From SAR116 cluster bacterium (GTDB lineage: Bacteria; Pseudomonadota; Alphaproteobacteria; Puniceispirillales; Puniceispirillaceae): a stretch of 6,553 nt of DNA. The position numbers were made by a program, and so were the translations under genes. Within the stretch, counting starts at the first letter, position 1. Each line of letters starts with the position of its first letter. The stretch spans positions 10,484 to 17,036 of the forward strand of contig PBLR01000001.1 of the NCBI GenBank assembly GCA_002722385.1. The letters run 5' to 3'. Positions 6,196 through 6,553 of this stretch are shown here, piece by piece. The notes below the pieces were generated by a model. It saw nothing but the letters and a program-made list of their open reading frames with translations, searched no databases and was not told where the DNA came from.

Positions 6196-6553
6196 ATGAC
6201 GTTACCCATGGTACAGGACACGCCTATTACAAGGCTAACGAGGTCAATAGACTCTCAGCCAAAGAGTTCGTTGCCAACAACAACTTCTGTTGTTACTGCA
6301 AGTGATGTGCCAACAGATAGACAAACGTCATTAGGCGTAGAAGCTTTAATATCTTCCCCACATATTTCGGCTGCTATGTCTGGTATGCAGCTCAACCAAA
6401 TCCGTTCAACGAGACAGGCCCCGTCAGCCGTCGTCACCGAGAGTTTTCTTGCCGCCCGCGCAGCTTCTGCGCCGGTCTACATACAAAACCAGTCGGCTCT
6501 GAAAGCAGAGCGAATTTCAAACATGTTCTCTGAAGCGCCACGTTTTCGAAATC
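6196..6553 (+). CDS. Unrecognised reading frame, open to the right edge (partial)
   Basis: A plus-strand frame of 119 codons from ATG 6196 remains open at the window end; the first upstream in-frame stop is TGA 6175-6177. The product begins MTLPMVQDTPITRLTRSI, is rich in Ser, Thr, Pro, Gln and Ala, has no signal peptide or membrane segment, and later contains a more helical stretch (TESFLAARAASAPVY, then ALKAERISNMFSEAP). I do not recognise it. Composition fits a flexible N-terminal region, as in some secreted or flagellum-associated proteins, but that is only an impression. No clear ribosome site precedes ATG 6196 or the in-frame ATG 6208. In its favour, the other frames here are closed, including the opposite strand, which holds only a 60-codon frame, and the layout is divergent from fliS. 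Its downstream sequence would settle the identity. Confidence 0.5.
   Translation, partial: MTLPMVQDTPITRLTRSIDSQPKSSLPTTTSVVTASDVPTDRQTSLGVEALISSPHISAAMSGMQLNQIRSTRQAPSAVVTESFLAARAASAPVYIQNQSALKAERISNMFSEAPRFRN

Noticed and set aside
6255..6437. Minus-strand 60-codon frame upstream of fliS
   Set aside because: Short, GTG start, closed by TAG at 6477-6479 upstream, no ribosome site. It bears no resemblance to the FliD C-terminus expected before fliS, and it conflicts with the longer open plus-strand frame.

Overview
The window is a flagellar gene cluster of a Gram-negative bacterium. The genes encode parts of the basal-body rotor (FliE, FliF, FliG), flagellar secretion chaperones (FliS and a FliT-like protein) and two sigma-54 enhancer-binding proteins. 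No phylogenetic marker is present. The gene order and the two-activator arrangement resemble the fleQ / fleT-fliE-fliF-fliG module known from Rhodobacter sphaeroides, so an alphaproteobacterium is a reasonable but unproven guess.

Layout. Positions 1-4097 hold a minus-strand operon read right to left: fleT-like activator, fliE, fliF, and a fliG that runs off the left edge. Gaps between these genes are short (33, 47 and 67 nt). Positions 4098-4329 are an AT-rich divergent regulatory region. It carries a well-formed sigma-54 promoter facing the fleT-like operon, a sigma-70-type promoter facing right, and two inverted repeats. Positions 4330-5430 on the plus strand encode a fleQ-like activator interrupted by one in-frame TAA codon, which separates the AAA+ ATPase domain from the Fis-type DNA-binding domain. 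Positions 5453-6137 on the minus strand hold fliS and an overlapping fliT-like gene, converging on the fleQ-like gene with only 22 nt between stops. From 6196 to the right edge there is an unrecognised plus-strand reading frame.

How the parts fit. The likely logic is a hierarchy. The fleQ-like gene is expressed from a housekeeping promoter, and its product activates the sigma-54 promoter of the fleT-fliEFG operon. The fleT-like protein has a complete AAA+ domain but no DNA-binding domain, so it would need a DNA-binding partner. The fleQ-like product has the reverse architecture, with no N-terminal regulatory domain but a C-terminal helix-turn-helix. The main anomaly is that the in-frame stop would split exactly this partner into an ATPase-only and a DNA-binding-only polypeptide, unless the stop is a sequence error, a recent nonsense mutation, or is read through.
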